From: Bryobacteraceae bacterium
GTDB taxonomy: Bacteria > Acidobacteriota > Terriglobia > Bryobacterales > Bryobacteraceae
Assembly (NCBI GenBank): GCA_947458745.1
Contig: CANGYQ010000002.1
Coordinates: 124,001 to 188,000 of the forward strand
Reading direction: 5' to 3'
DNA length: 64,000 nucleotides
The notes under the pieces were generated by a model that was given only the letters and a program-made list of their open reading frames with translations, did not search any database and was not told the origin of the DNA. Shown here one piece after another: positions 45,013 through 54,049 of the stretch. The position numbers were made by a program, and so were the translations under genes. Numbering within the stretch: the first letter of the stretch is position 1; each line of letters starts with the position of its first letter.

Positions 45013-45396
45013 CTATTTGACTTCGACCGTAGCGCCGGCTTCCACAAACTTCTTCTGGATGGCCGCCGCCTCGTCCTTGGTCACGCCTTCCTTGATGGGC
45101 TTGGGAGCGCCATCAACCAGGTCCTTGGCTTCCTTCAGGCCCAGGCTCGTGACTTCACGAACAGCCTTAATGACGTTAATCTTGTTCGCACCGGCGCCCG
45201 TTAGGACCACCGTGAACTCCGTCTTTTCTTCCGCCGCCGGAGCAGCCGCAGCCGCCCCAGCGCCCGGCGCTGCCACAGCCACACTGGCCGCCGCCGCCGA
45301 GACACCCAACTTCTCTTCAAGAAGCTTGACCAGCGCCGAAGCCTCGAGCAGCGTCAGGCCCTGAATCTGTTCCGCAATTGCGTTAATATCTGCCAT
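45013..45396 (-). CDS. rplL: 50S ribosomal protein L7/L12
   Basis: 127 residues: N-terminal dimerisation domain ([23 protein letters not shown]), Ala/Gly/Pro-rich hinge (about 33-56) and C-terminal factor-binding domain ([42 protein letters not shown]). It recruits translation GTPases to the stalk. 70 bp after rplJ. Confidence 0.98.
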   Translation of the reverse strand: MADINAIAEQIQGLTLLEASALVKLLEEKLGVSAAAASVAVAAPGAGAAAAAPAAEEKTEFTVVLTGAGANKINVIKAVREVTSLGLKEAKDLVDGAPKPIKEGVTKDEAAAIQKKFVEAGATVEVK

Positions 45397-45466
45397 TTCC
45401 TTACTCCGTTGTCTAAGAATCGTCTCCAGCGCTCGAAGGCAGCTTGCCGCTCGCGCCGCCTACCTA

Positions 45467-45991
45467 CTACTGAAACTTGTTTGCCTGAACTGCCTGATCG
45501 ATGACCACGGCCACATTGCGGCCCACGCCATTGATCGCCGTCACCAAGCGCTGCGCACCCGCGTTAATCAGGAACAGCATCTTGGCGTAAATCTCTTCCT
45601 TGGGCGGCATGTTCGCCAGGTCCTGAATGGACGCCACGTCCACCACCCGGCCTTCCACCATGCCCGCCTTGAAAGTGAACGCCGGATTTTCCTTGGCGTA
45701 CTTCGACAAGGCCTTGGCCAAAGCCACCGGATCGCCCGAAGTGAAGGCCATGGAGGTCATCCCGCGGATGCCCTTCATCAAACCCTCAGCCGGCAGACCC
45801 GCCGCCGCCAACTCAGCCAGATTGTTCTTCACAACCTTATAGTTGCCACCCGCACCGCGCACCACCTTACGGAGCTGGAAGTCTTGACTGACGGTCATCT
45901 TCTCGTAGCCCGTCAGGAAGACATGCGGGCTGGACTGCAGATCCTTCTGCAGCGCCTCGAAATCTTTCTTCTTTTCTTGCCGGTTCTTCAT
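45467..45991 (-). CDS. rplJ: 50S ribosomal protein L10
   Basis: 174 residues. It anchors the L7/L12 dimers to 23S rRNA. Motifs: VFLTGYEKMTVSQDFQLRK and GGNYKVVKNNLAELA in the rRNA-binding N-terminal domain, and a C-terminal helix (AVVIDQAVQANKFQ) for L12 binding. 16 bp after rplA; in many bacteria L10 represses this operon by binding the leader, not visible here. Confidence 0.97.
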   Translation of the reverse strand: MKNRQEKKKDFEALQKDLQSSPHVFLTGYEKMTVSQDFQLRKVVRGAGGNYKVVKNNLAELAAAGLPAEGLMKGIRGMTSMAFTSGDPVALAKALSKYAKENPAFTFKAGMVEGRVVDVASIQDLANMPPKEEIYAKMLFLINAGAQRLVTAINGVGRNVAVVIDQAVQANKFQ

Positions 45992-46007
45992 TTCGTCCTC
46001 AACAGGC

Positions 46008-46718
46008 CTACGCTACAACCTTATTGGCATTCATGGCCGTGGTATCCAGCGACACGCCAGGACCCATCGTCGAGCACAGCGTCGCGCTCTTGACGTACTT
46101 ACCCTTGGCCACCGCCGGTTTCGCCCGGATCACCGCCGCAATCAGACTGGTGACATTCTCGACCAGCTTGGCTGTATCAAAGCTGACCTTGCCGCAAGGG
46201 GCATGCACCACACCCGTCTTGTCCACACGAAATTCAACCTTACCGGCCTTCACTTCGCGAACCGCGTTGGCCACATCGGTGGTCACCGTGCCGGTCTTGG
46301 GGTTCGGCATCAGGCCGCGCGGACCTAGAATGCGGGCCACCTTGGCCATGCTCTTCATCATGTCGGGCGTCGCCACGATCGCATCAAAATCCAGCCAGTT
46401 CTCCGTGGCGATCTTGGTGATCATGTCGTCGGCGCCAACAAAGTCAGCCCCGGCCGCTTCCGCTTCCTTGGCCTTCTCACCGGAGGCGACCACCAGAACG
46501 CGCTTGGACTTACCCAGGCCATTCGGCAGCACCACGGTGCCGCGAACCATCTGGTCAGCATGCTTGGGGTCAACGCCCAAACGCATGTGCAGCTCGACGG
46601 TTTCGTCGAACTTGGTGAACTTCAATTTCTGCACCAGCGGAACAGCTTCTTCGACCGCATAGGGCCGCACTTGAACCTGCTTGAACGCAGAGAGATATTT
46701 CTTGCCTTGTTTTGCCAT
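46008..46718 (-). CDS. rplA: 50S ribosomal protein L1
   Basis: 236 residues with the L1 signature blocks [55 protein letters not shown] and [10 protein letters not shown]. It forms the mobile L1 stalk at the E site. Normally rplK precedes it; here the next gene upstream is a SUMF1-like protein, so the nusG-rplK part of the cluster lies elsewhere. Confidence 0.98.
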   Translation of the reverse strand: MAKQGKKYLSAFKQVQVRPYAVEEAVPLVQKLKFTKFDETVELHMRLGVDPKHADQMVRGTVVLPNGLGKSKRVLVVASGEKAKEAEAAGADFVGADDMITKIATENWLDFDAIVATPDMMKSMAKVARILGPRGLMPNPKTGTVTTDVANAVREVKAGKVEFRVDKTGVVHAPCGKVSFDTAKLVENVTSLIAAVIRAKPAVAKGKYVKSATLCSTMGPGVSLDTTAMNANKVVA

Positions 46719-46845
46719 CGTCGCCTTAAAACTTAAGAGGGACTACTAGAGGACTGGTCCAAGCGGCTCCGTCCGAGGCGGTTGGCTGATACAGCGGCCC
46801 ACGCGCACACCCCGGAGCCTCCCAATCGGGAAACTGCGAACCTTT

Positions 46846-46874
46846 AGGTTACCAAACGATGTCGGCTAACGCAA
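46846..46874 (-). promoter_or_regulatory. Candidate promoter of rplA-rplJ-rplL
   Basis: On the minus strand TTGCGT (46874-46869), 17-nt spacer, TAACCT (46851-46846), in the only gap (46719-46909) ahead of rplA. It leaves a leader of about 120 nt with some inverted repeats. Confidence 0.4.
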
Positions 46875-46909
46875 GTTGGTCTTCTAGGTGATCTCTGCCC
46901 AGGCTGCCA

Positions 46910-47827
46910 TCAAGGGCGCGGCGGCGGTGGGGTGGCGGATTTTGCGCAGCGGAAGCCGATATTGGGACTTCGCTCGGCGGGGCGAGCCCAACTGCGGTGG
47001 GAGCAAATAAGGTATTTGGCTTCATCCGCCCAACTGCCCCCCCGCAGCACCCGGTAGCGGGTGGCCTCGGGAACCTCCGTGGGTCCGGCCGGGTTACGGC
47101 TGGGTGCCTTCTCGTAGTAGGTGCGCTCGTACCAGTCGGCGGTCCACTCCCAAACGTTGCCGGCCATGTCGCACAAGCCGAAGCCGGTCACCGCTCGGCT
47201 GCAGACCTTGGACGGTCCATTCAGGCCGTCAAACACCGCCTGAGAGATGAGCTTCCGGCCGTCCTTTTCCGTGTCCTGCTTTACGGGCGCTTCGTTGCCC
47301 CAGGGATAGAGCTGGCCTTCCCGTTCGCCACGGGCGGCCCGCTCCCATTCCGCCTCGGTAGGCAGACGCTTCCCCGCCCATTGGGCATAGGCCGTCGCAT
47401 CATGCCAATCGACGTCCACCACCGGCAGTTCGGCCATGGCCGGCGGCATGATGCCCTGGGGCCAGTTATAGGGCGGTCGGTGGCGGGTGGCTTTGACGAA
47501 GGTCTGGTATTCCTGATTAGTCACCTCATGCCGGTCCACCCAGTAGGCATCGAGGTAAATGCGCTGCACGGGCCGGTCGTCCTTCACCACTGTTGGCACC
47601 CACTTGAGGCCATCATCAGGCAATGGGTGGGAACGGCCCCGCAGGAACTCACCGGCCGGAATCAGCACCATGCCGGAAGGTGCCGAAGAGGCTGCCCCCG
47701 GCGGCGGCGCAGCCGACCTTCGCGGACCCGGCACCTGTCCCGCCAGCGTCAGGCTGGCCAGTCCCAGGGCGAAGGCCAACACCCGCCACCGAGGGCGTGG
47801 GTTATGCGTAGAGTGCCGAGATCTCAT
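46910..47827 (-). CDS. SUMF1/FGE-fold secreted protein lacking the catalytic cysteines
   Basis: 306 residues from the ATG at 47827, which gives a signal peptide (WRVLAFALGLASLTLAG) and overlaps the DUF1501 gene by 26 bp. The formylglycine-generating-enzyme/EgtB/PvdO fold is clear: MVLIPAGEFLRG, RIYLDAYWVDRHEVTNQEY, GKRLPTEAEWERAARG, CDMAGNVWEWTADWY, RVLRGGSW and NIGFRCA. The two FGE copper-site cysteines expected after RGGS are not there (WADEAKYLICSH instead), so sulfatase activation is unlikely; a binding or other role is more probable. Third gene of a DUF1549/DUF1553-DUF1501 operon. Confidence 0.82.
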   Translation of the reverse strand: MRSRHSTHNPRPRWRVLAFALGLASLTLAGQVPGPRRSAAPPPGAASSAPSGMVLIPAGEFLRGRSHPLPDDGLKWVPTVVKDDRPVQRIYLDAYWVDRHEVTNQEYQTFVKATRHRPPYNWPQGIMPPAMAELPVVDVDWHDATAYAQWAGKRLPTEAEWERAARGEREGQLYPWGNEAPVKQDTEKDGRKLISQAVFDGLNGPSKVCSRAVTGFGLCDMAGNVWEWTADWYERTYYEKAPSRNPAGPTEVPEATRYRVLRGGSWADEAKYLICSHRSWARPAERSPNIGFRCAKSATPPPPRP

Positions 47828-49196
47828 CGGTGGGGATGTAGCCGTTGGGGCCCAGCGGATCAACAAACGTGAACGCCCGGCCGGAAGGAGTGTTGCGGAT
47901 TTCCTTCGTCCAATCAATGCCCAAGGCCGAATAGACGCTGGCCACGACGTTCTCGATCCGCGGCTGTTCCTTGCGATGCCAGCCCGTCTCGGCGCAGGTG
48001 ACGCCATCCTTGTCAGACCGTCCAATGATGCGGCCCGCCGCCACGCCCGCGCCGGCGAACAGTGCCGGGAAGCACTTGTTGTGATGGTCCCGGCCGCCCA
48101 TATTGTTCAGCGCCCCAGGCGTGCGCCCAAACTCGCCCATCACCACCACCAGCGTTTCATCCAGCAACGTCCGCGTGGGGTTGATCTTGGACGGCGTCGA
48201 AGCCAGATCCTCCATCAAGCTAGAAAGCGCCGGGTCCAGCTCTTCGCAGAGCTTGTAATGATGGCTGGGCGCGGAGCGGTCCCAGATCTGCACGTGATGA
48301 TCCCAGCCCGGATGGCAGATGTGGACGTAGTGCGTCCCGGCATCCTGCGCCAGGACGTTGCGCGCCAGCATCGCCGATACCCCAACCGAGGTGTTGCCGT
48401 AGCGCTGTTTGTCAGCCTCAGCAAGCCGGAATGACGCGGGCCACCGGTCGTCGGTGAGCAGGCGGTGCGCGGTGTCGTAATAATCGAGATACCCGGCCAT
48501 GTCCCGTCCCAGTGCTGGGGCACGGCTACGGTCCGTATCGCGCAGAGCCTTCAGTAGTCGCCAGCGCTCTTCCAGCAACTGGACCGCCTTCTCATCCAGT
48601 GCCCCACCCTTCACGGCCGACTCCGGGTTGATGTCCACCACCGAGAAACGCGGAGGGAGGAAGCCCGCAGCCAACGCTCCCGCAGCGCCTTTGTCCAGGT
48701 TCAGCGACAGGTAAGTGGGAAAGGTGTCCTTCTCGCGCCGCCGCGATTCCAGCTCCATGCCGATGACAGAGCCGACCGAGGGGATCTCCTTGGCGAAAGC
48801 CAGGTTCAACTGACGTCCGGTCTGCAAGTAGTACTGGCCGCGAAAGTGGACTTCCTCGTGGCTCAACAAAGACCGCACGATGGCGAACTTCGACATCTGC
48901 TTTGACAGCCGCGGGAACAGCAACTGGGACATGTAGAGGTCCCGGGCCACGGGCCTCATGTCGAGATCCTTGGGTGTCCCGGCCGTCTCCTTAAAATCCC
49001 AGCCTTCGACGTGGCTGATGGCCCCGGAGAGTTCAAAAAAGATGACATTACGGGCATTGCCGCGCGGTGTCACCTTGCTGCCGCTGGCGGCGGCGTGGAG
49101 CGGCCAAATGCCTTCCGCCGCCGCACCCGCCAGGCCCAAGCCGCCGAATTTCAGCAGATCGCGCCGCGAAGGATAGATGTCGCCCACAGTTCGCAT
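47802..49196 (-). CDS. DUF1501 (sulfatase-like fold) exported protein, second copy
   Basis: 464 residues. Tat leader PSRRDLLKFGGLGLAG. Body motifs parallel the copy at 4312-5706: IFFELSGAISHVEGWDFK, HICHPGWDHH, VVVMGEFGRTPG, GRDHHNKCF and ETGWHRKE. The metal-site Asp/His positions of the alkaline-phosphatase-like fold seem to be kept. It follows the DUF1549/DUF1553 gene by 9 bp in the same operon and overlaps the SUMF1-like gene. Confidence 0.88.
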   Translation of the reverse strand: MRTVGDIYPSRRDLLKFGGLGLAGAAAEGIWPLHAAASGSKVTPRGNARNVIFFELSGAISHVEGWDFKETAGTPKDLDMRPVARDLYMSQLLFPRLSKQMSKFAIVRSLLSHEEVHFRGQYYLQTGRQLNLAFAKEIPSVGSVIGMELESRRREKDTFPTYLSLNLDKGAAGALAAGFLPPRFSVVDINPESAVKGGALDEKAVQLLEERWRLLKALRDTDRSRAPALGRDMAGYLDYYDTAHRLLTDDRWPASFRLAEADKQRYGNTSVGVSAMLARNVLAQDAGTHYVHICHPGWDHHVQIWDRSAPSHHYKLCEELDPALSSLMEDLASTPSKINPTRTLLDETLVVVMGEFGRTPGALNNMGGRDHHNKCFPALFAGAGVAAGRIIGRSDKDGVTCAETGWHRKEQPRIENVVASVYSALGIDWTKEIRNTPSGRAFTFVDPLGPNGYIPTDEISALYA

Positions 49197-49205
49197 CAGG
49201 AGACC

Positions 49206-50981
49206 TCAGTAGTTGAACAGGAACTCGACTTGGTTTAGCAGCGCCCACTGGAGATTCTGCGCCCCGCGCACCCGGTCCGGCTTCAAGGCCGCCAGGCTGA
49301 TCTCCTTTTCCGTGGCCGTGGCCGGACGCGATAGCGTGGCCATGAACAGTTCGTCCACCACGCGGCCGTTGTCGGAATAAGCATCCAGCAACCGCTGCAC
49401 GCGGCTGTCCTTTTCGGCGACCACGCGCTCCCCGATCACGGGCGACTGCATCATCAGCATCGCCTGCAGCGGCGACCCGACCGGATTCTTGGGCGGGTTC
49501 GAGCGGTTCGATTGGCCAAACGTGGACATGAAATGCTTGACGTCGCCGCCGCCCGTGGGGCCGGACATCTGCATCGCCCAGGAGCGTTGCTGCCCACGCG
49601 CCTGAAAGTCCGCCGGCCGCGTCGTCGCCGCCGCAATCGAATCATGCACTTCTTCCGCCGTCAATTGCCGCACCAGCTTGCGCGCATAGAGCCGTGTGTA
49701 GCTTTCCTTCCATTCACCCGGATAGCGGGCTGACAGTTGATAGGCGCTGGATTGGCAGATGGTGCGGATCAAGCGGCGCAGGCTGTGGCCGTTGCCGCGG
49801 AAGTCTGCGGCCAGGGCATCGAGCAGTTCCGGATGCGAGGCTTGGTTGGGGTTGTCGAGATCAAAGTCATCAAACGGCTCCACGATGCCCGTGCCCATCA
49901 GCTTGGCCCACAGCATGTTGGCGGTGGCGCGAGCAAACTGCGGGTGGGCGGTCAACATGCGGCCCAGCGCTTCACGCGGTTCTTCGCCTGGCTGCGGCTT
50001 CTCGCCGGTCATGATAAACGCCGGATCACTCGCCCCGCCGAAGCGCGGCACCCGGATCATGCTGGCGCCTTTGGTGTTGTAGCCGGGGCCGGCATCGTCA
50101 ATCAGAAACTCGCCCGACTGGGGCTTGCCGTCTTCCCAATACATCAAATACCGGTTGCGCCCCATAAAGGCCGAGTTGCGGAAAAAGTCCACGCGGCGCT
50201 TCCGGGAAAGCCACGTATTCACCTTCTCCAGATGCGCCTGCCCGTCGTGGCAGGAAATGCAGGAGAGGTTCAACCCGAGAAAGCGCTGCGCATAGAGGAC
50301 ATTCAGTTCATCGTGCGTATCCAACTGCTGCACCATGCCCCAGTCCTCGGCATCGTCCGGCTGGGCTTTGCCCTGGACATGCTCGCGAGCGATGACGTTC
50401 GCCGCCGCCACCACGTGATTCGATTTAGCCGAGGCCGCGATCATGGAGCGGGCCACGTCGTCATACGGCCGGTCGACGCGCAGGTTCTCCTTCATCCAGT
50501 AATGGAACAACTCCTGCCCACGGCCCATCTTGCCGTTGGCGCGGAACAGGTCCATGAAGTAGTAGGCGAACTTGTCGACAAAGGCTTCGCTGTCGAGAAG
50601 CCGGTCAATCAACTGGTCACGCTTGCGGGGGGCGCGGCTGGCAGCGAAGTTGCGGACCTCATCGGGGGTTGGGACGCGCCCGGCCAAGTCCAGCGTCACC
50701 CGCCGCACAAACTCATGGTCAGTGGCCAGCGGAGCGGGCGATACTTTCTCGGCGGCCAACTTCGCAAAGATATGTTGATCAACGAAATTGCGGCGCGCAA
50801 TGGGTCCGGCGGTGGTGGCCGGAGGCAGTTGAGAGGCCACGCGGTCCGTCAGCCGACCCAACTCCTTCGACGGCGGTGGCCGGAAGATGGGCGCGTGGGC
50901 CTGATTCATTTGATCCTGAGCCAGGGCGCAACCCACCGCCGCGAAGCCAAGCACAAACACCGACACACGAGGGTAATGCAT
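49206..50981 (-). CDS. DUF1549/DUF1553 (PSD1-type) secreted protein, second copy
   Basis: 591 residues from ATG 50981, supported by AAAGGAAC shortly upstream; an earlier in-frame start (51002) would place extra residues ahead of the signal peptide (VSVFVLGFAAVGCALAQ). DUF1549 (about 60-270) contains FVRRVTLDLAGRVPTPDEV and one CxxCH (CISCHDGQAHLE, near residue 239); DUF1553 (about 330-560) contains ANMLWAKLMGTGIVEPFDDFD and a shortened C-terminus. Unlike the protein at 1574-4315, it has no N-terminal cytochrome or LamG domain. Confidence 0.87.
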   Translation of the reverse strand: MHYPRVSVFVLGFAAVGCALAQDQMNQAHAPIFRPPPSKELGRLTDRVASQLPPATTAGPIARRNFVDQHIFAKLAAEKVSPAPLATDHEFVRRVTLDLAGRVPTPDEVRNFAASRAPRKRDQLIDRLLDSEAFVDKFAYYFMDLFRANGKMGRGQELFHYWMKENLRVDRPYDDVARSMIAASAKSNHVVAAANVIAREHVQGKAQPDDAEDWGMVQQLDTHDELNVLYAQRFLGLNLSCISCHDGQAHLEKVNTWLSRKRRVDFFRNSAFMGRNRYLMYWEDGKPQSGEFLIDDAGPGYNTKGASMIRVPRFGGASDPAFIMTGEKPQPGEEPREALGRMLTAHPQFARATANMLWAKLMGTGIVEPFDDFDLDNPNQASHPELLDALAADFRGNGHSLRRLIRTICQSSAYQLSARYPGEWKESYTRLYARKLVRQLTAEEVHDSIAAATTRPADFQARGQQRSWAMQMSGPTGGGDVKHFMSTFGQSNRSNPPKNPVGSPLQAMLMMQSPVIGERVVAEKDSRVQRLLDAYSDNGRVVDELFMATLSRPATATEKEISLAALKPDRVRGAQNLQWALLNQVEFLFNY

Positions 50982-51124
50982 AGGAGTTCCTTTAAACGCC
51001 AAGAGTGTATCGAAAATATTTATCGGTGTGAAGGGTCAATCCTTTTCTTTGGACCTGTCTTTTTTGGGTATCAGGCAACGTTATTCTGCGTTCGGGCCCT
51101 TGCCCAGGGCATCACCTAACTGAG

Positions 51125-51928
51125 ATGGAGCCTTTGAAGAAGCAGTTCAGTTCACGCCCGGAGCTGGCCGCCTACTTGCAACAACAATTCCCGGCCGCGA
51201 CGGAGCGCGATCCGGAAATCAGCCCGTGGCGGGGCGGCTTAGCCGAAGCGCTGCGCAAGCTGGCCGAGTTCAAGCCGCAGCGCTACGCTGCCACCCGGAA
51301 CCATTTGGACGGTCAAGTCTCTGGCCTGTCGCCCTATATCCGGCATGGCATATTGAGCCTCGCCGCCGTCAAGACGCAGGCCGTAGCGGTGGCGGGCTCC
51401 GCTCAGGTGATCGCCAAATTCATTAGTGAACTGGCTTGGAGGGATTACTGGCAGCGCCTCTACGTGCAATGGGGCACGGGCGTCTGGCTGGACCGTGAGG
51501 AGTACAAGACGGGTTGGTCGCCCAGCGACTACGCCGCCGAACTTCCCGCCGACATTCAGGAAGGCCGGACGGGACTTGGTTGTATGGATTTCTTCAGCCG
51601 CGAGCTCCGTTCAACGGGCTACCTTCACAATCACGCCCGCATGTGGCTGGCCGCCTACGTGGTGCATTGGCGGCGGGTGCAATGGCAAGCCGGAGCGCGC
51701 TGGTTTCTGGTCCACCTGCTGGACGGCGACGCCGCTTCAAATAATCTGTCTTGGCAGTGGGTAGCGTCTACGTTTTCGCACAAGCCCTACATCTTCAACC
51801 GCGAGAACCTCGAAAAATTCACCAGTGGACGCTTCTGCCAAGATTGCCACTCGAAGACCCAATGCCCGTTTGAGGCCACCTACCCAGATCTCTCAGCGCG
51901 ACTCTTCCAGATCGGCGGTGCCGCATGA
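51125..51928 (+). CDS. Photolyase/cryptochrome FAD-binding domain protein lacking the N-terminal antenna domain
   Basis: 267 residues covering only the C-terminal FAD-binding half of photolyases (PF03441-type): HLDGQVSGLSPYIRHGILS, FISELAWRDYWQ, ELRSTGYLHNHARMWLA, then DGDAASNNLSWQWVAS, in which the Asn that sits over flavin N5 in photolyases is kept. After FNRENLEKFTSG, a short C-terminal tail has three cysteines (CQDCHSKTQC). The alpha/beta domain that normally comes first is missing, but the next gene, overlapping by 4 bp, encodes a protein like it. Probably a light-dependent DNA repair or signalling flavoprotein; activity unproven. Confidence 0.82.
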   Translation: MEPLKKQFSSRPELAAYLQQQFPAATERDPEISPWRGGLAEALRKLAEFKPQRYAATRNHLDGQVSGLSPYIRHGILSLAAVKTQAVAVAGSAQVIAKFISELAWRDYWQRLYVQWGTGVWLDREEYKTGWSPSDYAAELPADIQEGRTGLGCMDFFSRELRSTGYLHNHARMWLAAYVVHWRRVQWQAGARWFLVHLLDGDAASNNLSWQWVASTFSHKPYIFNRENLEKFTSGRFCQDCHSKTQCPFEATYPDLSARLFQIGGAA

Positions 51929-52314
51929 AGCTCGCCTGGATGCACCCGGACTGCCTCAACACGGACTGGCTACCACCCGACAGCCGCGCCGTTTTCGTCT
52001 TTGACGACGACTATCTCGCGGCTTCCGGCTGGGGCCTCAAGCGAATCATGTTCGTCTACGAGACGCTGTTGGAACTGCCCGTCGAGATCTATCGCGGGCC
52101 TACGGTGGACATTCTGGCGCAACTGGCCGCCGTTGATGGCATCGTGACGGTTGACACGCCTGACCCCTGGCTGCAGGCTCGAATCACCGAATTGCGAGGA
52201 CGGTTCGCGGTGGACGTGATTCCGCCGCCTGCTTTCGTGGAACTGAAGGGTACTGTCAACCTGCAACGCTTCTCGCGCTACTGGAACAAGGCGGAAGCCA
52301 AGCTGCTCGCTTGA
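51925..52314 (+). CDS. Stand-alone photolyase N-terminal (alpha/beta, antenna) domain-like protein
   Basis: 129 residues. RAVFVFDDDYL, KRIMFVYETLLELPVEIYRG, DILAQLAAVDGIVTVDTPDPW and FAVDVIPPPAFVEL follow the strand-helix order of the Rossmann-like photolyase N-terminal domain (FVFD..., KRL.FL..SL..L...L.V..G). Its start overlaps the FAD-domain gene by 4 bp (ATGA). It probably joins that protein in trans to rebuild the two-domain photolyase. About 10 C-terminal residues (RFSRYWNKAEAK) are an extra basic tail. Similarity judged by eye; could also be an unrelated Rossmann domain. Confidence 0.6.
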   Translation: MKLAWMHPDCLNTDWLPPDSRAVFVFDDDYLAASGWGLKRIMFVYETLLELPVEIYRGPTVDILAQLAAVDGIVTVDTPDPWLQARITELRGRFAVDVIPPPAFVELKGTVNLQRFSRYWNKAEAKLLA

Positions 52315-52347
52315 GGTTCGAAACAGGCGTACCGAAAAGCACATGAA

Positions 52348-52373
52348 GCCCCAGCCAGATTGCTAACTGGGGC
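52348..52373. terminator. Bidirectional terminator hairpin between photolyase pair and peptidase
   Basis: GCCCCAG (52348-52354) and CTGGGGC (52367-52373) form a perfect 7-bp stem around a 12-nt loop in the gap between two convergent transcription units. Confidence 0.55.
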
Positions 52374-52417
52374 CTCTCGCGTGGCTATCTCTAAACGTGA
52401 AACCAAAGATCCGGCGG

Positions 52418-54049
52418 CTAGTTGCCTGCGGGAGGTCCGCCGCCGCCGGGGCCACCGAAGCCGGCTCCGGCGGGGCGGGGCTTCGGCAGGGGCTTGCGCG
52501 GTAGTTTCTCTTCGCGGGCGGCGGTGTTGTAGACGAAGCTGGCTACGATGGCGGCCATCTGCTTCAGGTCTTCCGGCACGGCGCGGTCGTAGACGTCCAT
52601 GTTGGAGTGGTGCGTGCGGGTCTGGTACTCGATCGGGTCCTGGATGAACTGGAAGCCGGGAAGGCCGACGCCATCGAAGGCCAGGTGGTCCGTGCCGCCG
52701 GTGGTGCGGATGGAGACGGTGGTGGCGCCCAGATCCTTGAACGGCGAAAGCCAGGCTTCAAAGATCGGCCGCACCATATCGTTGCCCTGCATGTAGATGC
52801 CGCGGATTTTGCCGGTGCCGTTGTCGATGTTGAAGTAGCCGGCCATGGTCGCATGCTCGCCCTTCAGCTTCATGTCGGCGGGGTCGGCGAAGTGCTCCTT
52901 CACATAGGCGCGAGAGCCGAGCAGCCCCTGCTCTTCCCCGCTCCAGAGGCCGATGCGGACGGTACGGTCCATCTTCAGGTTCAGCGTCTTCAGGATGCGC
53001 ATCACCTCGATCATGATGGCGCTACCGGCGGCGTTGTCGGTGGCTCCAGTGGCGGCGTGCCAGGAATCCAGGTGCGCACCGAGCATCACCACTTCACCCT
53101 TCTTGCTGGTGCCCGGAATCTCCCCGATCACGTTGTAGCTGTACTGGTCTTCCGTGTGGAGCTTGGTTTCGACGTCCAGTTCCACCTTCACCGGAATGTT
53201 GTGTTCCGCCAGGCGGACCATGCGGTTGTACTGCTCCGCGGCGATGGCGATGGTGGGCGGGGGGACCGGGCGCTTGGGGTCGAAGCTGCCGCCGGAGGTG
53301 GCGAAGATGGTGCCGCCGTCATTGCGGGTACCCACCGTCAACACGGCCAGCGCGCCTTCATCATGCAGGAACTGGTTGCGCTTGTCGATGAACGCCCGCA
53401 CCTTCTCCATTGAGAAAGGCTGTCCGGGAGCGATACCGGGCATGGCCATCCGCGCCGGAGCGCCTTCGGCCGCGCGAGGCGTCTGGCCTGCTTCGGGAGC
53501 CATGGCACGTTCAGCCAGCTCGGCGTCACTCCAGCGCTGCAACTGCGGCTTATCTTGCGGAGAAAGATCCTTGGCCGGGTCCATCAGCACGATCTTGCCC
53601 TTCAGCTTGCCCTTCCACTTGTCAAAATCCGGTTCCAGGCGGATGGTGGCCAGCAGGATCTCGCCGCGCACCGGGCCATTGGTGCCGGGGGTCCAGGCCA
53701 GCGGAAAGCCGATCAGGGGCGAAAACGCGGGTTCCACCTGCGTGGCCACAAACTTGGAATACGACCAGCCGTTGCCGAACGGCCCCCATTTTTCCAGGTG
53801 CGTGTCGGAGACGCCCAACTCCACCAGCCGCTTCACAGCCCAGTTCGCCGCCTTGGTGTAGCCGGGTGAGCCGGTGACACGCGGGCCGGAGACATCGGTG
53901 AGATAGAACAGGTGATCCATCACCTTCGAGTTCTCAAACGCCTCCTTGCGGATCTTGTGGACCACTTCCAGGTCCACCTTTTCCTGTGCGTTCAGGCCCA
54001 GGGTAAGGCCCAGCATCAGCGTGGAATGAAGACAGATTCGTGACAGCAT
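52418..54049 (-). CDS. M28-family zinc aminopeptidase with PA domain, secreted
   Basis: 543 residues from the ATG at 54049 (GTG 54058 is also in frame); signal peptide to about LNAQ. A protease-associated (PA) domain lies at about 110-260. The M28 catalytic part shows all expected residues for two zinc ions: GAHLDSWHAATGATDNAAG (His, Asp), WSGEEQGLLGS (Glu-Glu), TGGTDHLAFDG (Asp) and THHSNMDVYD (His). Members are extracellular aminopeptidases or glutamate carboxypeptidase-like enzymes. The C-terminus is a Lys/Pro/Gly-rich tail. Divergent from, and overlapping at the 5' end, a DtxR-like regulator. Confidence 0.9.
   Translation of the reverse strand: MLSRICLHSTLMLGLTLGLNAQEKVDLEVVHKIRKEAFENSKVMDHLFYLTDVSGPRVTGSPGYTKAANWAVKRLVELGVSDTHLEKWGPFGNGWSYSKFVATQVEPAFSPLIGFPLAWTPGTNGPVRGEILLATIRLEPDFDKWKGKLKGKIVLMDPAKDLSPQDKPQLQRWSDAELAERAMAPEAGQTPRAAEGAPARMAMPGIAPGQPFSMEKVRAFIDKRNQFLHDEGALAVLTVGTRNDGGTIFATSGGSFDPKRPVPPPTIAIAAEQYNRMVRLAEHNIPVKVELDVETKLHTEDQYSYNVIGEIPGTSKKGEVVMLGAHLDSWHAATGATDNAAGSAIMIEVMRILKTLNLKMDRTVRIGLWSGEEQGLLGSRAYVKEHFADPADMKLKGEHATMAGYFNIDNGTGKIRGIYMQGNDMVRPIFEAWLSPFKDLGATTVSIRTTGGTDHLAFDGVGLPGFQFIQDPIEYQTRTHHSNMDVYDRAVPEDLKQMAAIVASFVYNTAAREEKLPRKPLPKPRPAGAGFGGPGGGGPPAGN

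Noticed and set aside
46910..48025. Longer start (48025) for the SUMF1-like gene
   Set aside because: It would overlap DUF1501 by more than 200 bp and precede the signal peptide with 66 non-conserved residues.
47559..48434. Plus-strand frame across the DUF1501/SUMF1-like overlap
   Set aside because: Composition typical of an antisense frame; both minus-strand genes are well supported.
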